Shown here one piece after another: positions 35,792 to 47,738 of a DNA stretch of 64,000 nucleotides. The translations under genes and the position numbers were made by a program. The notes beneath the pieces were generated by a model, which was given only the letters and a program-made list of their open reading frames with translations, was not told the DNA's origin and ran no database searches. Source of the stretch: Leptasterias polaris (taxonomy: Eukaryota > Echinodermata > Asteroidea > Forcipulatida > Asteriidae); the NCBI GenBank assembly GCA_037783415.1, contig JAZGTN010000150.1, positions 2,542,001 to 2,606,000 of the forward strand, written 5' to 3'. Positions within the stretch are counted from its first letter, which is position 1. Each line of letters begins with the position of its first letter.

Positions 35792-36535
35792 ATGTCGTCC
35801 GATGCTGAATTTCCCGCCGTGGTGGAGTTGAACGTTGGCGGGCAGCTGTACACAACGGCACTGTCCACCCTAACCCAGCAGAGTGACTCCCTGTTAACCC
35901 ACATGTTCACGGGTCGGGCTCGAGGGCCACCGCAGAGAGATTCGCGGGGCCGGTACTTCATAGACCGGGACGGCACACTATTTCGTTATATACTAGACTA
36001 CCTGCGCAATCAGAAACTGGTGCTACCAGAGAACTTTCCAGAGCGTGGGAGACTGCAGCAGGAGGCTGAATATTACCGGCTCTCGCGCCTCGCCAACGCG
36101 CTATCAGATGCAGCCCAGGCCGACAGCACGGCCGATAATGTGGGCAGCAACTCAGTCAGCGTGGAGGGCCGGGCAAATTCGCCCGGGTTCCTGACCATAG
36201 GGTACCGCGGGACGTTCGCCTTCGGCCGAGACGGACTTGCTGATGTGAAATTCCGGAAGATCCAGAGAATTCTGGTTTGCGGCCGCGTGGCACTCGCCAG
36301 GGAAGTGTTTGGGGACTCTTTGAACGAGACCCGCGACCCGGACCGCGGCATGAGCTCACGCTACAGCGCCCGGTTCTATCTAAAACACGTGTATCTGGAA
36401 CAGGCTTTTGATCTGCTGGCCACCCACGGCTTCAAGTTCATCAGTTGTTGTGCATCAGGTACGAGCTCCGGTCCGCCCGAGAGTGACGAGAGTAAGTGGA
36501 ACCATTATAACGAGTTCGTGTTCCAGCGTCTATAG
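35792..36535 (+). CDS. KCTD12-like: KCTD8/12/16-type BTB protein, likely GABA-B receptor auxiliary subunit homolog
   Basis: A complete single-exon frame of 247 codons ends in TAG. The start chosen is the first in-frame ATG (AAC-ATG, A at -3); the frame extends 54 bp upstream with no other ATG. Residues 8-104 form a BTB/T1 domain (FPAVVELNVGG at 7-17, DSLL at 32-35, RDGTLFRYILDYLR at 59-72, LVLPENFPER at 76-85, EAEYY at 91-95). A short low-complexity linker (105-131) precedes an H1-type domain (132-246) with TIGYRG (135-140), GRD (145-147), VFGDSLNETRDPDR (172-185) and YLEQAFD (201-207). Human KCTD12 is about 325 residues, so the linker is much shorter here. KCTD8/12/16 oligomerise through T1, bind the GABA-B2 tail and modulate G-protein signalling at the plasma membrane. 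Orthology to one vertebrate paralogue cannot be decided. The DNA is markedly more GC-rich than its flanks. Confidence 0.95.
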   Translation: MSSDAEFPAVVELNVGGQLYTTALSTLTQQSDSLLTHMFTGRARGPPQRDSRGRYFIDRDGTLFRYILDYLRNQKLVLPENFPERGRLQQEAEYYRLSRLANALSDAAQADSTADNVGSNSVSVEGRANSPGFLTIGYRGTFAFGRDGLADVKFRKIQRILVCGRVALAREVFGDSLNETRDPDRGMSSRYSARFYLKHVYLEQAFDLLATHGFKFISCCASGTSSGPPESDESKWNHYNEFVFQRL

Positions 36536-37665
36536 ATTGTGGTATGATACCTGTATTATTACTAATACCATTCCAAACAATTATGCACAAATTATAATAA
36601 GTGTTCTCCTATGGAATACGTTTTAGGGCACCGTGAACTCCCTCTTGCACCTGTACCCGTGATCGGACTCACCTGTGCTTTATTGATCGTGTTAGACACT
36701 CGGTTCGCTTCGAAGCGGCAACACATTGTGGATCGCAGTAAAAGAAATATCTGGAATATTGCCACCGAATGGAAAAGAGAATTATCGACATTTCATCAGT
36801 GGGAACCGGCTGGCAGTGCCTGTGGGGATTGAAAGGAAAAAAGGGGGGTAACTATAAATTGTTCTCCTCTTTCTCAGCGACTTTGCTTGACAGGTTTTTA
36901 ATAGAATCACTGTCAGGTAAGCACGCACCTCCACGGCCATGTTCGTGCTCTCCATCTACACAGGAGACCTTAACCTGACGTTGTTTCACGCAGGAATAGA
37001 GCCGAAGTGAAAATGCTCCACGGAGTCGACGATTTTTTTTAATCAAGCCGGAAACTACCGATATCGAGAAGCCTTGCATGATGTGTTTTAATAATGGCTC
37101 TCCCTGGGTCGATGATGAGATATTTTGTAGGAACTATAGCGGCGCTTTACCTGGTCTATGTGTTCGCCTTATCAGCATCCAACCGTGTCCATGGCCGACG
37201 ACGGCTTGCAGACCTGCTTGATTACTCCAAAGAAGTTGTTCACCCTGTTTCGTCATAGATAGAAAACAGCCGGCTTCATCGTTATATGCCAGCACTTTCA
37301 CATGATAACCTTTAGCAACCTACAGCAAGGTGTGGTTCCCTAGAACCCCACCACGGTGCTGCATTTAAAGTCAGCTAACCATTCTTATGTCACATTGAAT
37401 TACCACCAGTTAGTGTGGTTGCCAATATATCCCAATATGGGGTGATAAATAATCTTGTATAAAAAGAGCCTGTTTCACCTTCGTCATCTTGTTGTCTACC
37501 CCGGCACAAAATGGCACCCAGAATCTACCCAGGGTCAAGCAACAGTCGGTTCACACTATACTCTAAGGTTCACCAGTCTGGTTACCACACAGTCTACGTT
37601 GTACGAGGAAATAGCCTTCATTGATGGAATCATAATCATAACCAACCGAGTCAACTATATAATGT
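36536..37665. other. 3' flank of the KCTD gene
   Basis: Probably 3' UTR followed by intergenic DNA. There is no AATAAA or ATTAAA between the stop codon and 37666. Short frames show no recognised motif. Confidence 0.4.
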
Positions 37666-37671
37666 AATAAA
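37666..37671 (+). terminator. candidate polyadenylation signal for the KCTD gene
   Basis: AATAAA is the first canonical hexamer after the stop codon, which would give a 3' UTR of about 1.15 kb. A variant signal closer to the stop is equally possible; this is a positional inference only. Confidence 0.25.
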
Positions 37672-38735
37672 TTGTGGTAAATAATTATTGTGAAGTATAC
37701 TTTCAGTTTTGATTATATAGAATCGCTATACTATGAAGTATGATATATTGTGCAGTTATGGTGAATAACTGAAATTGATGGCCAACACGAGACAGTGATC
37801 AAAAGCAAAAATGCGAAATGTGGATACTTCTGTTGTATTACTCTATATTGTTAACTGCGTGCAGATATAGAGTATATGTAGATATTTTCACCGCCACCTG
37901 ATCTTCACTTCCATTTTAACCTTATCTGAGTTGTGTCCTACTTCCGCTCACTATGATTTAGATTACCTGTAGTTGGTGGCGACTTATCAGTCAAAAGCGA
38001 CTCTGAAGATGGGCAACATGCCAAATTCTCTTCAGTTGTGACAGCCCAAGTGTAAAATGTATGTGCATTGTGCAAACTGATATTGAAAAAAAAAATGTAC
38101 ATAGATTTCGGATTGAGTTACATAACATGTTTATTATTACACAACATTTCATGTGAAACTGTAGTGAATCGTTTCTGATGCAAGCTCACGTCTCGTGATC
38201 GGAACACTGTATCTATACATAAATAAAACAATGAAAGTGAACAAGGAAAACAATGTTCAATGTTTTTGAAAACACTGTGTCCAATGTTAATGAAAACATT
38301 TTTCATAATCTCGTTGCAATCTTCAAATCGGCTGACACCTTTTTAATTACACCGAATTATTGCGTGTAACATAGCGTGAAGAAGATGGACAATCAGTAAC
38401 TTGACCAGTCCGACACCCAAACACTTACACACACTAAGTGAGCCTGAAGTCGTGATTGTTGCACACTCAAATTATACACGGCGTTCCACCTTGGTTATTA
38501 GAATATTACTGCCACCTGACCGGGTGAGAATATCGTTCGATACCTGATGAGCTATTCACTGTCCCCATGAGTGAGTTTGACTGTTCAGTCGCTGCTAATA
38601 GAAAATTTTCTCATATGGTGAACTGTTACTCTCTGTGTTTTCAGTTTACTCTGAAAGACAAACAAAAACTTTAATCACACCTTGATGAATTTGTATTACG
38701 AACAAATTAATGAGCGTTAAAACAAGCTAGAGTAA
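37672..38735. other. intergenic, no gene seen
   Basis: AT-rich. A further AATAAA lies at about 38221. No coding sequence or clear repeat was identified. Confidence 0.5.
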
Positions 38736-38923
38736 AGTACCAGGGTGGGCTCTAACACGACTCAATTTCATAAAACTGTAAAAGCAGAAATTCTGCTCAG
38801 CAAATTCATTTGCTAAGCAAAATGTGACCGGGGTACCATTCGCAGCAATGGTAACAGAATAGTATTCTGGCTGGTAACCTATTTTTGCTAAGCAAAATTT
38901 GTTTTTGCTAATCAAATTGGGCA
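38736..38923. mobile_element. GGGCCC-ended foldback MITE, copy 2
   Basis: The right end AATCAAATTGGGC and the left CTCAATTTCATAAAACTGT belong to the family at 15353. Internal strings include AAGCAGAAATTCTGCT, TTTGCTAAGCAAAAT and TTCTGGCTGGTAACC. The left terminus is degraded, so the start is approximate. Confidence 0.65.
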
Positions 38924-40030
38924 CAGTTCTTCTTCGTGTTAATTCTTCTCTGGAGTAAAAACACATTGATGTTTACCAGAGACCTTAAAATTATGGAATG
39001 TGTTCTCAAAAACCTTCATTCTCTGCAGACTTACTATGGTGTGAACTTAATAGCAGAAAATTTAAATGAAATTGGTTTGTGTGTGTGTGTGTGTTGAAAC
39101 CAGTGAATGCATCCCGGAGGACCCTCTGTCAATGAACGTGCCAAATTTCGAAAGACTTTAAAAATTGTGAACACTTGATGACATTGTAGCGGTTCTGTAC
39201 GTAATGCATCTTTGGTTCGAAATGTTTTACCAGAGCCTAATTTTTATGAAGGCATGTGCTTGCCGTTGTTTTTCTTGAAAACCGAAACGAGGAAATGGTT
39301 CAGCTTTTTATAAATTGCTTTGTAAACAGTCGAGCATGGTACAGCAAGGCAATGGAGGCAATAGCCTGTTTCAGTAAAAACTAAAAATAATAATGCCACA
39401 TAGAAGTTCTCCTTTTTAAACTAAAAAACCCCCCACAAAAATGCCTTGCGTTTACAGCAGAGCTGAGAGTTCCCCCTGATTCTGCAGAAAGTTCCCTGAA
39501 AATAAAATAAATTTGAAAATCTCCTTGACTATGGAAGTGTTTTCCATTTTTATGTTGAATGTTTATGATGCAAATGCTGGCAGCTCTGCCTTGCAGAAAC
39601 ACATCAACATGCCTGTAAACACCATGTCCTCCGGAACAAAAACAGTTTAAAGAAATTGTTTTAATGATATTTACAAAATATTATCGTTGTTAACCAAGCG
39701 CGTTTGCAATACAACCACCATGGCTTTGTTAAAACTTCTGTCTAGATGCGTGTATGAATAACACAAAGATATCCTTAACTAACGATAAAACATTGCACAT
39801 GTGTGGATATGCTTCACGTGAAATCTACAGGAGGAAAGCTCATTACCTGGCTTCTTCCTTTAATTGAACAAATTAATTAGCCTTGGTCGTGCACCCAAGA
39901 GACGTAATTCGTATACTAATAATGCTAATCAGGTTTTTATTGAGAAATAATTGTGGACATTAACTATAAATAAGCGTGTGGTTTAAAAGCGTCTTGGCAC
40001 CTCGTTGTGCAAATTTGTTTCCTTGTATTT
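38924..40030. other. intergenic, no gene seen
   Basis: It contains a short GT run (39076-39094) and the second copy of a dispersed repeat (39458-39600). No protein-coding signal was found. Confidence 0.5.
39458..39600. repeat. dispersed repeat, pair with 16488-16672
   Basis: It shares CCTGATTCTGCAGAAAGTTC and CCTGAAAATAAA and later blocks with the 16.5-kb copy. CAGAGCTG at the left and CAGCTCTG at the right form an 8-bp inverted repeat, supporting a small foldback element. Confidence 0.6.
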
Positions 40031-40486
40031 TTAAAGGTATGATCATACTGTGGTAATGACCCCTAAAAATAAATTGTGTAGTTTTCGTCCGAAAGCCTAC
40101 TTGCTATGAAGGTGGTATTTGTAGAAATCATTCTGCGAAATTATTTCAACTGAAGTGGCCCCGTTGACTGGAAATCAATAAAATTATGTCTAGGTGCATC
40201 TCCTTTAGATTGCCTGCGGGCTACTTTTATAAATTTCCATGGTGTCCATTTGAATGCCTTAATACGGCCAAAGATGCGGTTGGTACCCGCTGTCACCTCT
40301 CTAAATGTGGACAATTCAACATGCTTGTTTGAAATACCCTGGCAGTTTTTGTTGTTGCTATTTTCTTAGACACTGTATTCAACTGAAACTTTCGCACCAG
40401 GTGAATTTCACTTTATCTTTCTGGAAAATGTTGCCTATAAATCAGCAATACGTTGACAAAAACCAAAGCGATGATCGTACCTTTAA
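40031..40486. mobile_element. TTAA-bounded MITE, family 3, copy 2
   Basis: It begins TTAAAGGTATGATCATACTG and ends GATGATCGTACCTTTAA with TTAA at both edges. The core GATGCGGTTGGTACCCGCTG, then GTGGACAATTC, AACTGAAACTTTCGCA and TATAAATCAGCA, matches 31800-32211. The left half differs from that copy, suggesting an internal replacement or rearrangement. Confidence 0.75.
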
Positions 40487-41651
40487 TCATTCATTTTTTA
40501 GGAGAACACATTTTATTTTTTTATTTTTTTTGGGGGGGGGGGTTCAGGGTCCTCACGGCTTCACGTGCAGCTGGTTTGTCGAATTGACTCGCATGGTGGA
40601 AGGTTCTATCAGAGTGTTTATGACATTGTTATTTTGTGGAATTTGTGCAATGGTTTGTTTAACTCATGGCATCACATTTTTACTAAAATAGTACCTCCTG
40701 CAGGCTCAAATAGTACACAGCTCAATAGAAGAACACTTATAACCTTACATTGTGTGGAGATTGCAGCTTAAGATTTTTATCAAATTTGGATAAGAAAGGG
40801 ATGAGGTGAAATCTTAAAATTTGTAAAGCAGTTGTATCAAAACAAACTTTTGAAGTTGGCAATATAAACACTGTAGTAATTTGCCCGCTGGGGAATAACC
40901 TGTAATACAAAAGGTAATTCTTGTGTTTGTAAAATAAGGTGACATGGTGTACAAGCGGGTAAATGTTTCAAACAAGTTCTGGTGAACTGTTTGAACAGCT
41001 CGAATGAATCTGTACATAGACTGTTAAAATATTCATAAGTATTATTACTATTGCGAAAAAAAATCAACATGGCAAGTTATCTTTGCTATAATTTGAAGGT
41101 TGCGTACACATTATTGGTAATTTTACAAATTCACAATTTCTATCCATTAATGTTTGTGAAATGGAAAAGAATCTTTTTTATGCTATGGTCGTAGGATTAC
41201 TGTTACTGTTTTTAAACAACTCCGGCATGCAGGCACCTAAGCATATTTGAATAAGAAAAACATTGACTAGGCCTATATATACAAGTGGGTCATTGTCAAT
41301 AACCGGCCATGAACAAATACATGCATAACTTTCGAAACATTGGCGTCATTGTGTAACCTTTACGTCACGCCAGACAGGGCAATTTTCAGGCAACTATAAA
41401 CTGCTCAGCATGCACAAGGAATACCTCGGTAGCACTAGAGGCACCATTTTAGCTGTAACTTGCTTTCCCCGGTAAACATAATGAGAACACTCTGAAATAT
41501 AAATGAGTTTTCTTGGTGAAGATTGCCTGTAACTGGTTGCCTGTAAATTGCCTCTCGTGACCATGGCCTTTTAGAGATAATTATTGTTTTGATTTGGGAC
41601 CTGTAAACAAGTCGTGAAAAACAATTGTTATAACACTTGGTAGAGATCTTT
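40487..41651. other. intergenic, no gene seen
   Basis: It contains a G-run near 40533-40542 and a TAGGCCTA at 41268-41275. An open frame at 40305-40691 overlaps the preceding MITE and matches no known protein. Confidence 0.45.
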
Positions 41652-41852
41652 GCCCAATTGCGTAAAGCTGCTTTAAGTACAAAATTAACCAAGCATGAAA
41701 ACACTTATGCTTACCAGAACAAGGCTAACAGCCAAAAATACCACATTAGTTTCACCATTAAGTGACTGGATAGCGCCCTGCTTATTTAGCTTTGCAGAAA
41801 ATTATTAAGCGAAATTTGTGTCTGTTAAAGCAGCTTTATGAAAATAGGGCCT
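41652..41852. mobile_element. GGGCCC-ended foldback MITE, copy 3
   Basis: The left end GCCCAATTGCGTAAAGCTGC and right end AAGCAGCTTTATGAAAATAG followed by GGCCT are inverted. The interior carries GCTTACCAGAAC and GCTAACAGCCAAAAATACCA, the reverse orientation of the other copies' GGCTGGTAAC region. Confidence 0.68.
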
Positions 41853-41931
41853 GGGTTTTTAGTTATCCGGCCGTAAGCAGTAACCGTCATTTTTGAGAAC
41901 CCTTTGTTAAAGGTATAAGATTATGTATATC

Positions 41932-42075
41932 AATCAATCAATTAGTTTATTTCCACTCAATCAAAAAGTTGCACATTGTACTTTAATCAATACATGAACA
42001 GGTTAAGTGGTGGGGGTCTCTATAAGAAGCTAAGCTTGTCAAGTAAACATCCCCATGACGTGTGTAGGAAAACCC
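41932..42075 (-). mobile_element. possible 3' end of a non-LTR retrotransposon
   Basis: On the minus strand, an AAGCTTAGCTTCTTATAG-like hairpin and GACCCCCACC precede a GGAAATAA segment and a terminal TTGATTGATTGATA tract. A short tandem tail after an AATAAA-like region is typical of CR1/RTE-type 3' ends. There is no reverse transcriptase in the window, so at most this is a severely 5'-truncated insertion. Confidence 0.28.
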
Positions 42076-42984
42076 CCCAACAAATTAATGCAGTGTAAGA
42101 TTACTGAAATACACACACTTGTTTAATAAGTAGTTACATTAAAGTAAGATTACACACACATTATGGACTCAGGATATAGTCATCGACATCAATTATAAAT
42201 AGTTTGATTATCCTGAAGCTCGCTGATAACCAAATTTCTCGAGAAACGTTTCATCTGAAAGTAAAGGAAACAACATTTTGACGTTCCCACAAATCACAGT
42301 TGCTTATTTTCGATCTCGATATGGCACGCACACGATCTGTTTGTTCTTAATTGTCAAGCTTGACCGCCTAGGTTGATGATTTTTTGTCAGGTGGGTCTTG
42401 TGTTTAACGATAACTAGAGCATTATGGTAGTGAATTCACTCGTTCAAAAACCCAACGATGTATCCAAGTTATTTTTATTGAAGAAATATAAGCGTTTGTA
42501 GAAAGAATCCAAAACGCACAGTGAAACGTATAGGCCTATTATCATTATACTGGTCTCTCGTTAGGAAAGCTATACTTTGAGACAGTGTGGGTGAATGCTC
42601 TTCAGAAAGTCAATAATGCATCAAATGCTTTTAAAAATCACATATTCACGTTGATCTTGATTCGTATATAAAACGATGAAATCGGAGAATGTTTTGCCAA
42701 TACAACACACTGCTGTATACGAGACGTTGACAGGTCTCTCGAGGGTATAAACCTCAACATTATGCACAAATGACGCATGTTGATGGCTGGAGGGATATTT
42801 GCAATCTCAATTATGAAATCCCCCCTGAGCACTTCACAAACGTGGGTGTCAAATTGTCACCATGGGTGTTGTCATAAATAGATACCCGAAAAAAGAATCA
42901 ACATTCATACCATAGGGTGTTAGTGCTGTATATACTTTTGCTAATTGGAGCCCATTGTTTGTTTCAAACCTATATAATTGTAGG
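42076..42984. other. intergenic, no gene seen
   Basis: AT-rich, with one TAGGCCTA (42531-42538). No coding sequence is recognised. Confidence 0.5.
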
Positions 42985-43322
42985 TATATAATATACAATA
43001 AAACTAACCTGTGAAAATTTCACTTCAAAAGGTGGTCGCGTTTTTGAGATATCACCGAAAAACCGGAGCGAATATTTCCACGCAGGAAGAATATTCCCTA
43101 TAGGAATACACAATCTGAGAAGCGTTACGGCTGTAACGCTTCTCAGATTCAAATTTTGGGGGAATAAAAAGTGATATATTTTTCCATAACCGCAGTACTT
43201 CGAAGTGAAAAGTTTCTCAAAATGCATTAAACTATCCAAAGCTGCTGTACTTCTTACCAAGTAAGCTTTCATTGTCATTAATTTTCAGAGTCATTACCAA
43301 ACGTATTATACAGACCCTTTAA
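42985..43322. mobile_element. MITE, family 2, left-truncated copy
   Basis: It ends ACCAAACGTATTATACAGAC then CCTTTAA like the copy at 19426 and shares GGTGGTCGCGTTTTTGAGAT, a central hairpin (43112-43149) and TACTTCGAAGTGAAA. The left TTAAAGG end is missing or replaced, so the start is approximate. It is immediately followed by a small inverted pair AAAATAACACCAAT / ATTGGTGTTATTTT (about 43321-43364). Confidence 0.75.
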
Positions 43323-45933
43323 AATAACACCAATTTCTGCACAAAGAATTGCATTGGTGTTATTTTAACACCCATTGACGTTAATTTCAATTTTCTGTTC
43401 GGTAACTATGAAAACACGAATGTAAACTTGATCAACCTTGAAGAGGAACAGTCACACGGATTTCAGTAACATTGATATTTAATATTATGGAGTTTGCAAA
43501 ACTCCAAATTCTACGCCATATTTTAAATGGAGCCTCATAAACAATTGTTCTATTCGCATTATTACATTGTTTGTTTAATATTGATTTATTGAAAGGATTA
43601 ATTTATTGGTTGGAACAAAAAGAGCAAATTTGTAACAAATTAACGCCAGAGAAAAACAAAACAAAGTTCAATATAACGGAACCATAAGATGGTCCATGGT
43701 GTAATTATAGAGGCGTGAATGATGTACATGAACATAATTTGTAAAATATGCTTAATATAAGAGTCAATGTGAACAATAATATTTAGAATAGATCTGGAAG
43801 AATGTGTGACATGTGGGAATGTTTCTGTTATTACTATTTGTAATGGGTGGACTTGTATTTGTATTTGTTTGCCCTCATTGTTGTGTGGATTTTTTTAAAA
43901 ATGTCTATCTGCGAGCTGATCCGTTTATAAATGACGATAAAGAAAAAGAAACGGCTTTTTGGAAAGAATCTAGTTTGAGAAACATAAACACGATACTCAA
44001 AAGTCAATGCATCGTAACTTGGTTCAAATGCTTGGTGAGAAAAACCAATTGCAAATTTCCCCCTTTTCATGAAAATGATTGCCAACTTCAAAGCTTTATG
44101 TTTGAAACGTGCATACTTACAATTCAAGGCAACGCTCATACGCAAAAACGTGTTACCGTTGAACCGTGTTTTTTTTTTACGGGCACTTCAGTGCAAAGGA
44201 AATGTTGTAATAATATTATAGTTCATGGAAAGCTAGAGGGTTGAAGGATGCACTTTTCCGAAATAAATGATGTATCATTCCTTCAATCAGTGAAAGGTTG
44301 CTGATGGAAAATACCCCTTGAATATACCCTTGATCTTATGTGCTTTTTTAATTGGGAAAAACAACACAAAACAATTCTTCCCAAGATATATGAAGAATAC
44401 ACATGCAAAAGTCCTCGCACTCAAGAAAGAGTTGATATTAAAAAAAAAAAAAAAATAATAAGCAATGCAACACTTTAAGTATGAATTATCGTACGAAATT
44501 ATTTGCACAAAATTTTGAAATAGCATTTGAGAAATATGAAATGTTATAAACACAATTCAAAGAAGGCTGTAACATCGATACGAATTGCACTTTACTTTAA
44601 CAAATTTATCAGAAATAATACTAAAACTGATTAACCCAAAATATCAACCTGTTTTATATTAAATTATGTATGTCTCTTCTTCAAATAATTCGCCATAGTA
44701 AACCCCATTACTAATGTTATTCCAAGAAGCAACAAAGGCACGCCACATCCATGAGATATTTTGTTATATCACTATTGATATCAAAGGAGATATTTTAAGA
44801 CATGACATATCCACCCACAGGACACTCTGGAATTACACCGCGATATGATTTGGTGTTAAATTTAACACCAATAGTGTCTGTGGAGAATTTCATACGTGTT
44901 GATATAGAATGCATTGACTCGATCGATCGAGTCCCGAGTACAAAGAAAGGTGTGTTCAAATCCGCGAAATAACACCTTTTTAGGTCTTTAAACAAAAAAT
45001 TATACAGAAGTAGGCCGAAGAAGAAAGGAAAAAGAAAAACCATACTTGCCGGCATGCTGCCTGCAGCTTTATTTCTCCATTTCCCCTGAAGTGAAACCAG
45101 ATATCTGACGTCATTATGCTATATAGCTAAACATGATTTCCTCGACTATATCATATGGCAAGCCTGAGCCGTTCATTCTTGTTGGAAAGGAGAACAAAAT
45201 GTCATCTAAAAGGCAAGGCTTTATCGACGAACCTTCAGCACCATGGATTCTGCATAATTAAGACGGTCTGTGGGAAGCACCATTATTGTATACCTGTGAT
45301 CCAGTTCAAGACGTTTGCAGCACTTAACTTTAAACGCGGCCTCGGAAGGATAATTTATTTTGCAAACAGTCTCATATTTTAGCAAGCCGATAAAATGCTT
45401 TTTGTGTTACCAAAATGGGGTATAGGTTTTTCGGGGGGGGGGCGGGGCTGGGGGTTATGTCGTGGCAGCTACAAATGGATGTTGTATCGACCCATATTGC
45501 TATTCACAAAGAGCTTGAGGTATATGCAATAAACCAATTCACTGGGAGCACCAGATTGCATTGATGGATCCAATATAAAGACAAAATGGTCGAAGAAGCT
45601 CCTTTTAATTACGCACACATTGCCAAGCTCTCGTGGTCGTCTTCCCAAAAAATTCTATACTTTGGACTGACTGGTGTGTCTTTTCCCCTTCACATGTGTA
45701 CATTTCCCTGTTTTATTTTGTATTGCAAGCCAAAGGGTCCCCGTGCCCGTTTTTTAATAAATTTACCGCCCGAGGACAGAGTGCTTCTTCTTTCTCCCCC
45801 CCCCCTTAGTCTCTCTCTTCCCCTAGTGTGTGATACACCTGCACTGATTAGGCTCCCTGTAATAACAAGCGAACCTCCCTAGCCGTGTCTTTACCAATGC
45901 TCGCAACGTGGCCGGCGGGGGATTTGGGTGGGG

Positions 45934-45969
<36 letters not shown>

Positions 45970-47738
45970 GGGGGGGGGTGGGGTTGCTCTGGGACTGTGA
46001 GAAATACCGGGAAGCCTGATGCAGAGAATGTGCGTTTATTTGTGAACAATCTGCATTAGGCCTATACTTTATCTCTTCACCCGGCTGCGAATCCCCCCGC
46101 CGTGTTTGCGCTATGACTGAGATATGATCGAGTGCCTCACATTTACACTGAGAGTAATACGGACTGTCTTTTGCCATGCAGTTTCTGCATTCTATAGTAT
46201 GTATTGTATGAATAGGTATATATGTATATATATATATTGTTTTACAACCACTGATCAAATTGCCTATACATCCTGAAAGCTAACCTCGGTAGTTCCTGTT
46301 TCGTAACCTCTTCTTTCTATTCCTGGCATGATGTACACGTGAAGCGAAAAGGGTGACCTTCGGGATATGGTAATTCATAATGTTGTTATTATACAGGTTT
46401 TTGATTGTTAAACAGGAAGTGGTAAGTACAAGACAGAAATATGTTGATATTTTACCTGAAACATTTCGGGTAATGACATATTAATTGACGACATTTGAAT
46501 ATGCTGTTATAAGGCATTACAACGTGTGTGCCAAAACAGCAGAAAACAAGGATACTTTGTACTTGGTTTAACGTATGTGACCCTAATTACTGAAACCTTA
46601 TTTCATGGTATAAGCTTTTTGTCGAAAACGAAAGCACTCATCCGAAAAGTAATTGTGCACCATCCTTAATTACGTTGTGAATATTGTTGTACGATCACAT
46701 TTGGTAAAATGTCATCAATCTAAGTTTGCTTAGGCAATGTTCCATCAGTGCATTTGTTTCTGTCTTTATTGTAAAACTAATGGCAACTTGCCATGACGTC
46801 ACGCGCGGCTTCTGTTCTGGCTCATGGTCGCCATTTTGAGAGTCAAATTACACGTAAAGATATGGTGCGCGTCTAACCGTAAAAATGCACCGAATTAACA
46901 TTTTGTGAGTTTTTGTTTCACCCCAACAAGCCTGGGATTATCCGAATTAAAAATGAGCCTGATAGCTTCCGGGTTTTTCCCCTAACAAAAACCGGTAGAT
47001 CACAATCATACACGATTTTGGAAAGTTTTTATGGGGGTATGTCAACACGGATCATTTTGTTTCATCGAGGCAAGCTTGATGAAAATCCTGTCCATATTCC
47101 ACGTTTGTTTGTTTACTTTTCCCGTTTGTTTTGGTGGTTTTTTTTCCAAAGAACTAGTTAAATCGTAATATTACTATCAAAATGTAATATTAGTAATGTG
47201 TATATTAATTTATTAATTTTATAATTAATCTTCATACAGGCTCCAAAATCATCAGCTCAAAGGCTGTTTTACATTATTTTCTTGAGGACCATTGTAATGT
47301 AAAACAATATTATGATTAGTAACAATAGAAAAGAAAACAATTACAAATAAGATTAATACAACCATCTGCATTAAGAGAATCAGCATTTATTGTATCGAAT
47401 CCATGCCTCAGGGGAGCAGGCAAACTACATCTCAATGCTATTACAAAGTTTGTCTGGTGACAAACTATATGAACACATGTACATATAACAAAACAAGCCA
47501 ACATTTTTAAAGTGAACTTCGCCCAGACCATTGTATAATCAGCAACGGTGCACAACTGTAAATATAAATGTCTGCATCGACTGTGTAAATGTAAATAACT
47601 TTTTAGGCGGGTTACAGGATCTTATCGGCATGATATATGGCTGCACACTACTCTAGTGAGTCATGTGACACAATACCGGGGATTTATTACTGATGGGACG
47701 AAAGAGCTTTTAATGATTTCATTAAAATCAATCTCCAA
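43323..47738. other. intergenic, no gene seen
   Basis: The longest frame (ATG 43819 to 44244, 141 codons) has a hydrophobic start but no family match. A 22-bp perfect palindrome TTGGTGTTAAATTTAACACC(AA) lies near 44850, a GA/G tract at 45932-45978, an AT dinucleotide stretch near 46217-46236 and a TAGGCCTA at 46057-46064. GTCGCCATTTTGAGAGTCAA at 46827-46846 resembles arms of the foldbacks at 6.6 and 33.1 kb. Confidence 0.45.
45932..45978 (+). repeat. GA dinucleotide repeat followed by a G-run
   Basis: About 14 GA units run directly into about 20 consecutive G residues. It is purine-only over nearly 50 bp. Confidence 0.92.

Noticed and set aside
43819..44244. 141-codon frame with a hydrophobic N-terminus that could suggest a secreted cysteine-rich protein
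   Set aside because: Several unrelated frames of 134-143 codons occur in this window, so the length is within chance. There is no homology I recognise, it is AT-rich like its surroundings, and the opposite strand is also open for 103 codons.
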